A stretch of 64,000 bases of DNA from Edaphobacter acidisoli. Its GTDB lineage: Bacteria; Acidobacteriota; Terriglobia; Terriglobales; Acidobacteriaceae. The notes under the pieces are model-generated. The model did no database searches, was not told where the DNA came from, and saw nothing but the letters and a program-made list of their open reading frames with translations. This document shows, piece after piece, positions 41,213-50,090 of this stretch; position 1 is the first letter of the stretch, and the number at the start of each line of letters is the position of its first letter. Where the stretch lies: contig NZ_BMJB01000001.1 of assembly GCF_014642855.1 (NCBI RefSeq), positions 248,001-312,000 of the forward strand. The letters are read 5' to 3'. A program made the position numbers and the translations under genes.

Positions 41213-43009
41213 ATGCGGTGTCGAGGAATCGTCGCAGGAGCAGCCCTTGCCGTGTTCGCAGTTGCCGGCCTGGGCGCGCAGATGAATATGTCCGGTCACG
41301 ACATGGGTATGCAGATGAAGGACGTTCCTGCTCCGGACAAGCTGCCCGCGCCGGTGAAGATGACCGGCATCGGCAACAGCTATCTGGCGATTAAGGCGAC
41401 ACCCGAGGCGCAGGCGTGGTTCGAGCAAGGCTTGAATCTGTTGCACGATTTCTGGGATTACGAGTCGGCGAAGGCCTTTGAGCAGGGGATTCGCGTGAAC
41501 CCAAACTGCGCGATGTGCTACTGGGGGCTTTATCAGGCGCTGATGATGCGCACTGGGAAGACGACTGCTTATACCGATGCGGCGCTGGCGAGCGCAGTCC
41601 GTTTGAGAAAGAAGGCGGGAAAGCAGAGCCAGCCTTATCTTGACGCAGCTGTTGCGGACAACGGTGTCGAAGTTGGCCCGGGAAAGAACGTAAAGGAGAT
41701 CGCCATCTGGCGCGAAGCCGTGAAGAAGTACCCGAAGGACCTGCAGGCGAAGATATTTCTGGCCGAGAGCGTCCGCGATGGCTACGACGAGAACGGCAAT
41801 CCCAGGAAAGGGCAACAGGAGGCGATCTCGATCCTTGAAGAGGTCTTGAAGCAAAAGCCGGACGACTCGGCCGCGAACCACTATTGGATTCATGCGATCG
41901 AGCCGGGCGCGCACCCTGAGCAGGCGTTGCACAGCGCGACTGTGCTGGCGGGTCTGGCCCCGGCCTCTGGGCACATGGTCCACATGCCTGGACACATCTT
42001 CTATCGCGTAGGCGACTATGCGCAGGCAGAGCATTGGTTCGCTGCTTCAACTGCGGTTGACGAGAGCTACATGCGCGAACAGCACGTGAGCGTTGACGAT
42101 GACTGGAACTACATCCACAACCTGATGTATGGCGTTGCAAACCTGATGGAGGAGGGCAAGCTGCATGATGCCGTCCTGCTTTCGCGCAAGCTTCCAGGTG
42201 GTCGTGGCGAGGATGCTGCGACGTTGTACATAGGCTCGCCGCGCGATGGAATAGCGCGTCTGGATGAGCAATTACCGGTTGCGATGCGACTGGGCGACTG
42301 GGCCGGAGTCGAGAAGATGGCGGCGGAGAGCAAGCCTGAGGCGCGTTTTGAAAACCTGAACCTGTTGGCTGGACAGTTAAAAGACTTTGCAGCAGGAATG
42401 CTGGCCGTTGAAAGCGGCGATGTAGCTGGAGCGCAGACCTCTTCGCTGCGATTGGACGCTGCGCTCTGGCGCATGTGGGAGCAGATGAAGGACGCGCCGA
42501 AGCCAAAGAAGCCGTCGCCATCCGCGCCGGTACAGGTGGCTGTGATGCCGGACGCGCTGCCCGGCCCGCTGCTGTCGAATCTGGCAGTGATGTCGTTGGA
42601 GTTGCGAGCTTCGATCCTGGCGGCACAAAAAAAGTTGCCGGAGTCGAAGAAGGTTTTCTCTGAAGCCGCGCGTGAAGAGAAGGAGCTGGGCTACCGCGAG
42701 CCTCCCGTCTATATCCGTCCAGTGGGCGAAACCGAGGGCGCAGCCCTGATGCGTGCGGGAGACTACACCGGAGCGCATGCCGCTTACGTAGCGGCGCTCG
42801 CAGAGCGGCCGAAATCAGGCTTCGGCTTGTACGGCGAAGCACAGAGCAGCGAAGCCGCAGGCAACATGGCACAGGCGCGCAAAGAATATGCGGAGTTTCT
42901 CACGGTCTGGAAAAATGCCGACCAGAGGCTGCCGGAGCTCGCGCACGCACGCGAATACCTGGCCGGTGAGAAGGTCCTGGCTAGCACAAGCGCAGCACCG
43001 AAAAACTAA
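41213..43009 (+). CDS. exported TPR protein with Met/His-rich N-terminus
   Basis: A 598-residue protein. Signal peptide MRCRGIVAGAALAVFAVAGLGA is followed at once by MNMSGHDMGMQM, a Met/His cluster, then TPR-like helices (AWFEQGLNLLHDFWDYESAK, PDDSAANHYWIHAIEPG, MPGHIFYRVGDYAQAEHWF) and later GDYTGAHAAYVAALAERP. Several His and Cys residues (NCAMCYWG) are scattered in it. The function is unknown; a role in metal handling is only suggested by the Met/His cluster. The ATG at 41213 follows GAGG. It converges closely on the Ldh gene (6 bases). Confidence 0.82.
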   Translation: MRCRGIVAGAALAVFAVAGLGAQMNMSGHDMGMQMKDVPAPDKLPAPVKMTGIGNSYLAIKATPEAQAWFEQGLNLLHDFWDYESAKAFEQGIRVNPNCAMCYWGLYQALMMRTGKTTAYTDAALASAVRLRKKAGKQSQPYLDAAVADNGVEVGPGKNVKEIAIWREAVKKYPKDLQAKIFLAESVRDGYDENGNPRKGQQEAISILEEVLKQKPDDSAANHYWIHAIEPGAHPEQALHSATVLAGLAPASGHMVHMPGHIFYRVGDYAQAEHWFAASTAVDESYMREQHVSVDDDWNYIHNLMYGVANLMEEGKLHDAVLLSRKLPGGRGEDAATLYIGSPRDGIARLDEQLPVAMRLGDWAGVEKMAAESKPEARFENLNLLAGQLKDFAAGMLAVESGDVAGAQTSSLRLDAALWRMWEQMKDAPKPKKPSPSAPVQVAVMPDALPGPLLSNLAVMSLELRASILAAQKKLPESKKVFSEAAREEKELGYREPPVYIRPVGETEGAALMRAGDYTGAHAAYVAALAERPKSGFGLYGEAQSSEAAGNMAQARKEYAEFLTVWKNADQRLPELAHAREYLAGEKVLASTSAAPKN

Positions 43010-43015
43010 ATAGCC

Positions 43016-44026
43016 TTACTGGTATTTGCTGTTGAACTCGTTCCAGATATCAGCATCAACGGGCACACCCAGCCGCATGTTCTCTTCTCTCAACTGCAGC
43101 GTTTGCTCACCCGGATAGCGAAGAGGCTTGTCGGCGTTGAGCGGCGTTGTGCCATGCAGATGATCGATGATGCCGTCCGCAATGCCCGTCAGTTCGCCAG
43201 CAGGAGCAAGGTTGGCCGGGTCAATCGCAAGAAAGACCTGCGACTGTCCAGCCTCGCGAAGCGGGTCCAAGCCAAGTTGATACGTCGCCAACCCACCGGA
43301 GAGCATTGCGCCTACCATGTCGAGCACAAGTGACAGCCCCGATCCTTTCCAATAGCCGATGGGCAGCGCACGTTGCGTAGCTTCAATCGCTGCGGCATCC
43401 GTGGTGAGATTGCCTTTCTCGTCGAAGCCGCCGGGGACGGGCAGCGGCGCATTGCGCTTGCTGTAGGCCGCGAGCGTTCCATAGGAAAACTGCGACATCG
43501 CCATGTCAAGCACGATATGGCCTTCGGGGCGCGGAACGGCGATGACGAGTGGGTTGTTGCCAACCGTAGGTACGGCGGTTCCCCATGCGGGAAGATTGGG
43601 CAGCGTGTTCGACCAGCAGAGCGCGAAGAGTCCAGTCTCCGCCGCGAGCCAGCCGTATGTTCCGCCACGCATCCAGTGATTGGTGTTGGCTAACGCAAGC
43701 GCAGCGACGCCGTGCTCTTTGGCCAATGTGATCGTGCGCTGCATTGCGGCGTAAGCATTCAGATTGCCTATACCACGATGCCCATCCCATCGCTCGATGG
43801 CTCCAAATGTTGTGGTTAGAGTAGGCTCTGCGTGGACATTAATGCTGCCGTTCCGCACCATCGCGGCAAAGCGCGGGAAACGATTGAGGCCGTGTGTGTA
43901 GACCCCATCGCGTGTAGTCTCTGCAAAGAGACGCGCACTGAGCGCAGCACGCTCTTCCGAGAGTCCCAGGTGCAACATGGCTTTGCGGAGTGCGGCATAA
44001 AGATCGTCGAAGGAAACTCGCATCAT
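43016..44026 (-). CDS. Ldh/YiaK-family dehydrogenase (2,3-diketo-L-gulonate reductase-like)
   Basis: A 336-residue NAD(P)H-dependent oxidoreductase of the malate/L-lactate/ureidoglycolate dehydrogenase family. The catalytic His lies in RDGVYTHGLNRFPRFA; other family blocks are ALANTNHWMRGGTYGWLAAE, PTVGNNPLVIAVPRPEGHI and GYWKGSGLSLVLDMVGAMLS. Sequence and neighbours favour a YiaK-type 3-dehydrogulonate dehydrogenase acting in uronate or ascorbate breakdown, but the exact substrate cannot be read from sequence. It is divergent from the Gfo/Idh/MocA gene. Confidence 0.85.
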   Translation of the reverse strand: MMRVSFDDLYAALRKAMLHLGLSEERAALSARLFAETTRDGVYTHGLNRFPRFAAMVRNGSINVHAEPTLTTTFGAIERWDGHRGIGNLNAYAAMQRTITLAKEHGVAALALANTNHWMRGGTYGWLAAETGLFALCWSNTLPNLPAWGTAVPTVGNNPLVIAVPRPEGHIVLDMAMSQFSYGTLAAYSKRNAPLPVPGGFDEKGNLTTDAAAIEATQRALPIGYWKGSGLSLVLDMVGAMLSGGLATYQLGLDPLREAGQSQVFLAIDPANLAPAGELTGIADGIIDHLHGTTPLNADKPLRYPGEQTLQLREENMRLGVPVDADIWNEFNSKYQ

Positions 44027-44171
44027 GGTTCCATGCTAAAACGCGACAGAGAGCAGGGAAGAGTGGCCGGAGAAAGTTCGTGCATCTTTAGTTTTCATTT
44101 GTAAAAGCCATTTGTTAAACCTGATTGCTATTGGTAACTTTGAAAGTGCAACCGGTTTGAGGAGCGTCTGA
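44027..44171. promoter_or_regulatory. divergent intergenic region, Ldh and Gfo/Idh genes
   Basis: 145 bases with an AT-rich centre (CATTTGTAAAAGCCATTTG) suited to divergent promoters. A GAGGAG ribosome site precedes the ATG at 44172. A perfect palindrome AACCGGTT sits at 44150-44157, 14 bases before the start; it is a possible operator but unsupported by other copies. Confidence 0.35.
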
Positions 44172-45251
44172 ATGGATGTGGTGAAAGCAATGCGTGGCGC
44201 GGTGGCCCCGAAGCCTAGAATAGCAAGGCCTATCGTATTAGTAGGTGCAGGCGGCATCGCGCACGATGCTCATCTTCCTGCCTACAAAAAGGCAGGTTTC
44301 GAGGTGGTTGCCATAGTAGATCGTGACCGTGCGAAGTCCGAAGCGCTGGCGGAAAAATTTGGTATTCCGTTTGTTGCAACGACGATTGCTGAAGCAGTTG
44401 CCTACGCCCCCAAGGACGCGGTCTTCGATTGTGCCGTACCCGCTCCTGCGCTGACGAGCGTGTTGCCTCAATTGCCGGAGGGTGCGGCAGTGTTGCTGCA
44501 AAAGCCGATGGGCGAAACGCTGGCAGAGGCAACAGCGATACTGAACATCTGCCGCAACAAGGGACTCGTGGCGGCGGTGAACTTTCAACTGCGCTGGGCT
44601 CCCAACATGCTCGCAGCCCGGGCCCTGGCTGGAACGGGCGCGCTCGGCGAGTTGCACGACATGGAAGTTTCAGTGAGCTGCCACATGCCGTGGGAGCTTT
44701 GGAGCTTCCTGAAGACCGCACCACGCCTGGAGATTCTCTACCATTCGATCCACTACGTCGACCTCGTGCGTGCATGGTTCGGCAACCCACGCGGCGTTTA
44801 CGCAAAGACGATGAGAAGCCCGCGAACGCCCGATCTTGCCGCGACCAAAAGCGTGATGACGTTCGACTATGGCGATGACAAGCGCGTCTTCATCGCAGCG
44901 AACCATAGCCATGCCTTCGATCCTAAGATGCAGCGTAGCTTTGTTCAGTGGGAGGGCATGACTGGCGCCATGCGCGCTCGGATGGGCGTCAACCTTAACT
45001 ACCCCATTGGCCTTCCCGACAACCTCGAATACATCGTGAGCGGAGACAGCGGCTGGAAAGACGCGCCCGTCAGTGGCAACTGGTTTCCCGACGCCTTCAT
45101 GGGCTCGATGGGATCGCTGCAATGCTACGTGCAGGGCGAGACGACAACGCTGCCTACCAGCGTAGAAGATGCCATCGACACCATGCGCGTAGTTGAAGCA
45201 GCGTATATCTCAAGCGAGCGTGGCGGAGTAGCCATGCCGCCGATCGACTGA
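44172..45251 (+). CDS. Gfo/Idh/MocA family oxidoreductase
   Basis: A 359-residue NAD(P)-dependent sugar dehydrogenase-like protein. It has a Rossmann motif IVLVGAGGIAHDAHLPAYKK, the family Lys in the EKP-like position (LLQKPMGETL), and the substrate-domain segment LEILYHSIHYVDLVRAWFGN with the conserved His. The family acts on free or phosphorylated sugars and cyclitols; a uronate-related substrate is suggested by position beside the YiaK-like and kdu genes. It ends 15 bases before the convergent kduD stop. Confidence 0.87.
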   Translation: MDVVKAMRGAVAPKPRIARPIVLVGAGGIAHDAHLPAYKKAGFEVVAIVDRDRAKSEALAEKFGIPFVATTIAEAVAYAPKDAVFDCAVPAPALTSVLPQLPEGAAVLLQKPMGETLAEATAILNICRNKGLVAAVNFQLRWAPNMLAARALAGTGALGELHDMEVSVSCHMPWELWSFLKTAPRLEILYHSIHYVDLVRAWFGNPRGVYAKTMRSPRTPDLAATKSVMTFDYGDDKRVFIAANHSHAFDPKMQRSFVQWEGMTGAMRARMGVNLNYPIGLPDNLEYIVSGDSGWKDAPVSGNWFPDAFMGSMGSLQCYVQGETTTLPTSVEDAIDTMRVVEAAYISSERGGVAMPPID

Positions 45252-45266
45252 TGCTGGCTGAACCGG

Positions 45267-46037
45267 CTAGCGGCCCATCCAGCCTCCATCGACGGTCAGC
45301 ACTGTGCCGGTGACGTAATCGCTCGCCGATGAGCTGAGAAACAGAGCAGCTCCCGCGAGATCTTGCGGCTGTCCCCAGCGCGCCGCTGGAATGCGCTCGA
45401 GGATCTGGCGATTGCGCGTCTCATCTGCCTGCAGCGCCTCGGTGTTGGTGGTGGCGAAGTAGCCAGGCGCTATGGCATTCACCTGAATACCCTTGGCTGC
45501 CCACTCATTCGCAAGCGCCTTCGTTAGTTGCGCCACACCGCCCTTGCTCGCGGCATAGGCCGGAACGCGAATTCCACCCTGAAAGCTGAGCAGTGAAGCT
45601 ATATTGACGATCTTGCCGTGCCCGCGCGGAATCATGTCGCGCGCCGCAAGCTGCGAAAGCTGAAAGACACTGGTGAGATTCACCTGCAGCACCTGCTGCC
45701 AGTCTTCAAGCGGAAACTCCTCAGCGGCATGACGAATGATCGTCCCGGCATTATTGACCAGAATGTCGATGCGTCCAAACTTTTTCGTCACTTGCGTGAA
45801 GAGATCTTCGGCCCCATTTGTGGAGGAAAGATCAGCGCGAAATGCCGCAGCTTTTGAGCCGATTGCCGCAGCAGTCTCCGTGGCCGGGCGGCGGTTGCCA
45901 TGACATGCGACGGCAGCCCCTGCCTGTGCAAGCGCGGCTGCAATAGCCGCTCCTAGACCGCTGGCGGAGCCGGTGACGAGAGCAACTTGATTGTCGAGAC
46001 GGAAGAGATCGAGAACATTCAATGAATTGTTTTGCAT
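45267..46037 (-). CDS. kduD: 2-dehydro-3-deoxy-D-gluconate 5-dehydrogenase KduD (SDR)
   Basis: A 256-residue short-chain dehydrogenase. It has the nucleotide motif TGSASGLGAAIAAAL, NNAG, catalytic Ser in NIASLLSFQGG and the YAASKGG active-site Tyr/Lys, and ends VTGTVLTVDGGWMGR. Similarity in the N-terminus (LNVLDLFRLDNQVALVTG) and C-terminus is as in KduD, which reduces 2,5-diketo-3-deoxygluconate to 2-keto-3-deoxygluconate. The ATG at 46037 is used; the longer frame to 46160 overlaps the divergent promoter. The kduI-kdgK-kdgA operon 1.4 kb away supports the call. Confidence 0.82.
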   Translation of the reverse strand: MQNNSLNVLDLFRLDNQVALVTGSASGLGAAIAAALAQAGAAVACHGNRRPATETAAAIGSKAAAFRADLSSTNGAEDLFTQVTKKFGRIDILVNNAGTIIRHAAEEFPLEDWQQVLQVNLTSVFQLSQLAARDMIPRGHGKIVNIASLLSFQGGIRVPAYAASKGGVAQLTKALANEWAAKGIQVNAIAPGYFATTNTEALQADETRNRQILERIPAARWGQPQDLAGAALFLSSSASDYVTGTVLTVDGGWMGR

Positions 46038-46190
46038 GACTGATGCAACTTTACCCGGAGCGAGAGAGCAGGGCAAACAGCATGGCTGGCGCGTCATTGT
46101 GTGTTGCCTGCCGAATGCTGCCGGACTATGATCTCTGACCGCAGGTATATTCAGGCACATCTATCTTTGTCCGAAAAGGAGACGACGACC
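46038..46190. promoter_or_regulatory. divergent intergenic region, kduD and methyltransferase
   Basis: 153 bases between divergent starts. AAAAGGAG precedes the plus-strand ATG at 46191. No operator was recognised. Confidence 0.35.
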
Positions 46191-47273
46191 ATGGGCTCCG
46201 CAACGATTCCTACACCACAAATAAACGAAGCAAAACTCCACGAATTCATGATGAAGGCTGTCGGCGATATGGGCGCCGCCATGCACGCGGTTCTCGTAGT
46301 TCTCGGTGACAGGCTGGGACTCTACAAAGCGATGGGCGACAGCAAGCCAACCACCTCGGCCGAGCTTGCGTCGCGCACCGGAACCAGCGAGCGTTATGTT
46401 CGCGAGTGGCTGAATGCAAACGCAGCCAGTGGCTATGTGACGTACGATCCAGCAACGAAAATGTATACCCTGCCGCCCGAGCAGTCCCTGACGCTTACCA
46501 AGGAAGACGGCCCCGCCTTTCTTCCCGGAGCATTTCAAGTTATATCCGCCTGCTTCAGCGACCAAGGCAAGATTGAAGATGCGTTCAGGACGGGCAAGGG
46601 CATCGGCTGGCATGAACACCATCACGATCTCTTCCGTGGTACGGAGCGGTTTTTCCGCCCCAACTACATCGCAAACCTCACTTCAAGCTGGATTCCTTCG
46701 CTGAGCGGAGTGGAGCAGAAACTGAGTAGCGGAGCGAAGGTCGCCGATATCGGCTGTGGTCTCGGCGCTTCCACCATCCTGATGGCGAAGGCGTATCCAA
46801 AGTCGGAGTTTTATGGCTTCGACTATCACGACGGTTCAATCGCGATGGCCCGCGAAGCCGCAAAACGCGAAGGCATCGATGACCGCGTGCATTTCGAAGT
46901 GGCCTCGGCGAAGAGCTTCCCGGGCAAGGACTACGACTTCGTCGCCTTCTTCGATTGTTTGCACGATATGGGCGACCCGAAAGGCGCGGCAGCCTATGTT
47001 CACTCCACCATGAAACCAGATGGGACATGGATGATCGTCGAGCCGTTTGCCGAGGACGCAACGGAGGCAAACCATAACCCGATTGGCCGCGTCTTCTACT
47101 CGGCATCCACGATGCTCTGTGTGCCGGCGTCGATCTCGCAGGAGGTAGGCGCTGCACTTGGCGCGCAGGCTGGAGAAAAGCGCATCGGCGAAGTCGTGAC
47201 TTCGGGCGGGTTCAAAAACTTCCATCGTGCTACGCAGACGCCGTTCAATCTGGTGTTTGAAGCGCAGGCTTAG
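46191..47273 (+). CDS. class I SAM-dependent methyltransferase with N-terminal winged helix
   Basis: A 360-residue protein. An N-terminal winged-helix dimerisation domain (TSAELASRTGTSERYVREWL, ASGYVTYDPATKMYTLP) is followed by a Rossmann methyltransferase domain with SAM motif I VADIGCGLGASTILMA (about residues 185-200), the acidic YGFDYHD and FFDCLHDMGDP. It resembles the mycobacterial Rv2258c-type group; the substrate is unknown. It lies between kduD and the kduI operon but ends in its own strong terminator, so it is a separate unit. Confidence 0.87.
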   Translation: MGSATIPTPQINEAKLHEFMMKAVGDMGAAMHAVLVVLGDRLGLYKAMGDSKPTTSAELASRTGTSERYVREWLNANAASGYVTYDPATKMYTLPPEQSLTLTKEDGPAFLPGAFQVISACFSDQGKIEDAFRTGKGIGWHEHHHDLFRGTERFFRPNYIANLTSSWIPSLSGVEQKLSSGAKVADIGCGLGASTILMAKAYPKSEFYGFDYHDGSIAMAREAAKREGIDDRVHFEVASAKSFPGKDYDFVAFFDCLHDMGDPKGAAAYVHSTMKPDGTWMIVEPFAEDATEANHNPIGRVFYSASTMLCVPASISQEVGAALGAQAGEKRIGEVVTSGGFKNFHRATQTPFNLVFEAQA

Positions 47274-47291
47274 CTGGAGGATGAAATTCTG

Positions 47292-47330
47292 GCCGCTGCC
47301 GTCCAAGCGATCGGCAGCGGCTTCTTTTTA
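47292..47330 (+). terminator. Rho-independent terminator after the methyltransferase
   Basis: GCCGCTGCCG pairs perfectly with CGGCAGCGGC around a ten-base loop, followed by TTCTTTTTA. It lies 18 bases after the stop codon. Confidence 0.88.
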
Positions 47331-47349
47331 CCGAATCCGGCTGGTTTGA

Positions 47350-47379
47350 TTGACTGGTTTAGTTTGGCTCTCGTATGTT
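47350..47379 (+). promoter_or_regulatory. candidate promoter of the kduI-kdgK-kdgA operon
   Basis: TTGACT and TATGTT are separated by 18 bases, a fair sigma-70 match, 93 bases before the kduI start. A clear AGGAG ribosome site follows just before the ATG. No operator is identified. Confidence 0.4.
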
Positions 47380-47472
47380 GACTATAAGGGCATTTTTCTT
47401 GAGCGCGGTGGACGGCGCAGGCGTGCGTGTCCCTTGCATCAGCGATTTAATTTGAAGTGAGGAGTTAAGCAA

Positions 47473-48303
47473 ATGCGGCTTTACCAGATGGCAGACCCGG
47501 TCCGCTACGAGTTGATGAATACCGATGATCTGCGCGAAACATTCCTGCTCGAAGGCTTCTTCCAGCCCGGAAAAATCGAGTTTGCCTATGTGGATCTCGA
47601 CCGCACAGTCATCGGTTCAGCAGTGCCTGTCGGTGAAGCACTCACGCTCGAAACAGAGCCGGAGCTGCGCGCAGAGTACTTCCTCGAACGTCGCGAACTT
47701 GGTGTGCTCAACGTCGGTGGCGCGGGCTCCGTTGTGGTGGACGGCACGGAGTATTCGCTCGACAAGCTCGATTGTCTCTACGTGGGGCGCGGCAGCAGGT
47801 CGGTCACGTTTTCGAGCAAGAACAGCAAGGCACCTGCGAACTTCTATCTGCTGAGCTATCCGGCGCACAAGGAATACCCCACCGCGATGGTGAAGTTCGC
47901 CGACATGAAGGGTCTCGAACTTGGTAGCGTCGAGACCTGCAACAAGCGCACGATCTACAAGGCCATCTACAAGGAAGGCATCAAGAGCTGCCAGCTTGTG
48001 ATGGGCTTCACGCTGCTGGCCACAGGTTGCAACTGGAACACGATGCCCGCGCACACGCACATGCGTCGCAGCGAGGTCTACTTCTACTTCGACGTGGACC
48101 CCACGCACCGCGTGTTCCACCTGATGGGGCCTCCCGACGCAACCAGCCATCTCGTCGTTGCTGATAAGGAAGTCGTTGTCTCGCCCGGCTGGTCGATCCA
48201 CGCCGGCGTAGGCACGAAGAACTACGGCTTCTGCTGGGGCATGGGCGGAGAAAACCAAGCGTACGACGATATGGATGGCGTGGCCATCGCGGAGTTGCGA
48301 TAG
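47473..48303 (+). CDS. kduI: 5-dehydro-4-deoxy-D-glucuronate isomerase KduI
   Basis: A 276-residue zinc-dependent cupin that isomerises 4-deoxy-5-keto-uronate (from unsaturated uronates released by pectin or glycosaminoglycan lyases) to 2,5-diketo-3-deoxygluconate. Zinc ligands are visible as the two His and Glu in PAHTHMRRSEVYFYF and the His in GWSIHAGVGTKNYGF. The start (MRLYQMADPVRYELMNTDDL) matches the family. It opens the kduI-kdgK-kdgA operon; its stop overlaps the kdgK GTG by one base. Confidence 0.95.
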   Translation: MRLYQMADPVRYELMNTDDLRETFLLEGFFQPGKIEFAYVDLDRTVIGSAVPVGEALTLETEPELRAEYFLERRELGVLNVGGAGSVVVDGTEYSLDKLDCLYVGRGSRSVTFSSKNSKAPANFYLLSYPAHKEYPTAMVKFADMKGLELGSVETCNKRTIYKAIYKEGIKSCQLVMGFTLLATGCNWNTMPAHTHMRRSEVYFYFDVDPTHRVFHLMGPPDATSHLVVADKEVVVSPGWSIHAGVGTKNYGFCWGMGGENQAYDDMDGVAIAELR

Positions 48304-49409
48304 TGAGCGAGAACAAGCTGGTATTGCGCAAGAAAGAAGAGTGCAAGTGGGACTTGGTCAGCCTGGGCGAAGTCATGTTGCGCCTCGATCCCGGTGATGT
48401 GCGCGTTGCCACGGCGCGACAGTTCACCGCGTGGGAAGGTGGCGGCGAATATAACGTTGCCCGTGGCTTGCGTCGCTGCTTCGGCATGAAGACGGCAATC
48501 GTGACCGCGCTCGCTGACAATCCCGTAGGTCGTTTGCTTGAAGATCTGATGCTGCAGGGCGGCGTCGATCTCTCGCACCTCATGTGGACAAAGTACGACG
48601 GCGTAGGCCGCACCGTGCGCAATGGGCTGAACTTCACGGAGCGCGGCTTCGGAGTGCGCGCGGCGCTGGGATGCTCGGACCGTGGCCACACCGCGGTCAG
48701 CCAGTTGAAACCCGGCCAGATCGACTGGGACGAGATCTTCGGCAAAGAAGGCTCGCGTTGGCTACACACCGGCGGCATCTTCTGCGCACTGAGCGAGTCC
48801 ACGCCCGAGGTGGCGAAGGAGGCGATGGTGGCTGCCCGCAAGCACGGCGTCATCATCAGCTACGACCTCAACTACCGCGACTCGCTGTGGAAGGCCATCG
48901 GCGGCAAGGCGCGCGCCACCGAGGTGAACCGCGAGCTGGCGAAGTATGTCGACGTGATGATCGGTAATGAAGAGGACTTCACCGCCGCGCTCGGCTTTGA
49001 GATCGAAGGCGTCGGAGACGACCTCGGCGAACTCGACTCGGCCAACTTCCGCAAGATGATTGAGAAGGCAGTCGCTACCTATCCGAATTTCAAAGCCGTA
49101 GCCACAACGTTGCGCCATGCGAAGACGGCAAGCGTGAACGATTGGGGCGCGGTCTGCTACTACGAGGGCAAGTTCCACGAGGCGCGGCCGATGCCAAATC
49201 TGGAAATATTCGATCGCGTCGGCGGCGGCGATTCGTTCGCATCTGGGCTCATCTATGGATTCCTCAATGACAAGGGCGCGGATTGGGCCGTCAACTGCGG
49301 CTGCGCTCACGGTGCGCTGGCAATGACGACGCCCGGCGATACTACCATGGCCACCTTCGACGAAGTGCAGCGCATCATGAAGGGCGGCGGCGCCCGCGTG
49401 CAGCGCTAG
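48303..49409 (+). CDS. kdgK: 2-keto-3-deoxygluconate kinase (PfkB family)
   Basis: A 368-residue PfkB/ribokinase-family kinase that phosphorylates 2-keto-3-deoxygluconate to KDPG. Blocks include SLGEVMLRLDPGD near the N-terminus, the sugar-binding WEGGGEYNVARGL, and the anion-hole motif RVGGGDSFASGLIYGF with catalytic Asp. The Gly-Gly-Glu at the sugar site and position between kduI and kdgA favour KdgK over other sugar kinases. The GTG start overlaps the kduI stop, implying translational coupling. Confidence 0.92.
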   Translation: MSENKLVLRKKEECKWDLVSLGEVMLRLDPGDVRVATARQFTAWEGGGEYNVARGLRRCFGMKTAIVTALADNPVGRLLEDLMLQGGVDLSHLMWTKYDGVGRTVRNGLNFTERGFGVRAALGCSDRGHTAVSQLKPGQIDWDEIFGKEGSRWLHTGGIFCALSESTPEVAKEAMVAARKHGVIISYDLNYRDSLWKAIGGKARATEVNRELAKYVDVMIGNEEDFTAALGFEIEGVGDDLGELDSANFRKMIEKAVATYPNFKAVATTLRHAKTASVNDWGAVCYYEGKFHEARPMPNLEIFDRVGGGDSFASGLIYGFLNDKGADWAVNCGCAHGALAMTTPGDTTMATFDEVQRIMKGGGARVQR

Positions 49410-49436
49410 ACAGAGAAGACTTACAGGGAGAGAACG

Positions 49437-50090
49437 ATGGAGAAGATTGCAGTACTGAAGTCTCTGCGGGAGACCGGCCTGGTTCCGGTCCTGCGGGCGG
49501 AGTCGGTAGACAAAGCGCTGGCGCTAGCAGAGGCTATCGCCGCCGGTGGCGTGAACGTGCTCGAAGTTACGATGACCGTTCCTGGCGCGATCCAGGTCAT
49601 GCGCACGCTTGCGCAGAAGCGGCCAGACATTCTCATCGGCGCAGGCACCGTGCTCGATGCCGAGACCGCTCGCATGTGCATCCTCGAAGGCGCGCAGTTT
49701 GTCGTCAGCCCCGCGCTCAATCTCGGCACCATCGAGATGTGCCATCGTTACTCCATTGCAGTGCTGCCCGGCGCGCTCACGCCAACCGAAATTGTTACCG
49801 CATGGCAAGCTGGCGCTGATGTCGTCAAGGTCTTTCCCGCAAGCGCAATGGGCGGCGCAAAATATCTGACCGCGCTCAAAGGCCCGCTGCCGCAGGTGGA
49901 GATGATTCCCACCGGAGGTGTTTCACTCGCAACCGCCGCGGAGTTTCTCGCGGCGGGAGCGTTCGCCCTCGGCGTAGGCTCCGACCTGGTGAACGCCAAA
50001 GCGATGGCCGAAGGCAAACCTGAGGTCGTCACCGACAGCGCGAAGAAGTACCTTGCCATCGTGAAAGAATTTCGCGCAAAGAAAATCTAA
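49437..50090 (+). CDS. kdgA: KDPG aldolase (bifunctional 2-keto-4-hydroxyglutarate aldolase)
   Basis: A 217-residue class I aldolase that splits 2-keto-3-deoxy-6-phosphogluconate to pyruvate and glyceraldehyde-3-phosphate. Catalytic residues are the Glu in VLEVTMTVPG and the Schiff-base Lys in VVKVFPASAMGG; QFVVSPALN and EMIPTGGVS complete the barrel. The ATG follows AGGGAGAG. It completes the uronate-to-glycolysis route with kduI, kduD and kdgK. Its stop overlaps the convergent lyase gene by four bases. Confidence 0.95.
   Translation: MEKIAVLKSLRETGLVPVLRAESVDKALALAEAIAAGGVNVLEVTMTVPGAIQVMRTLAQKRPDILIGAGTVLDAETARMCILEGAQFVVSPALNLGTIEMCHRYSIAVLPGALTPTEIVTAWQAGADVVKVFPASAMGGAKYLTALKGPLPQVEMIPTGGVSLATAAEFLAAGAFALGVGSDLVNAKAMAEGKPEVVTDSAKKYLAIVKEFRAKKI

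Noticed and set aside
44150-44157. AACCGGTT as a LacI-type operator
   Set aside because: A single eight-base palindrome next to the ribosome site with no second copy near the other uronate genes; likely chance.
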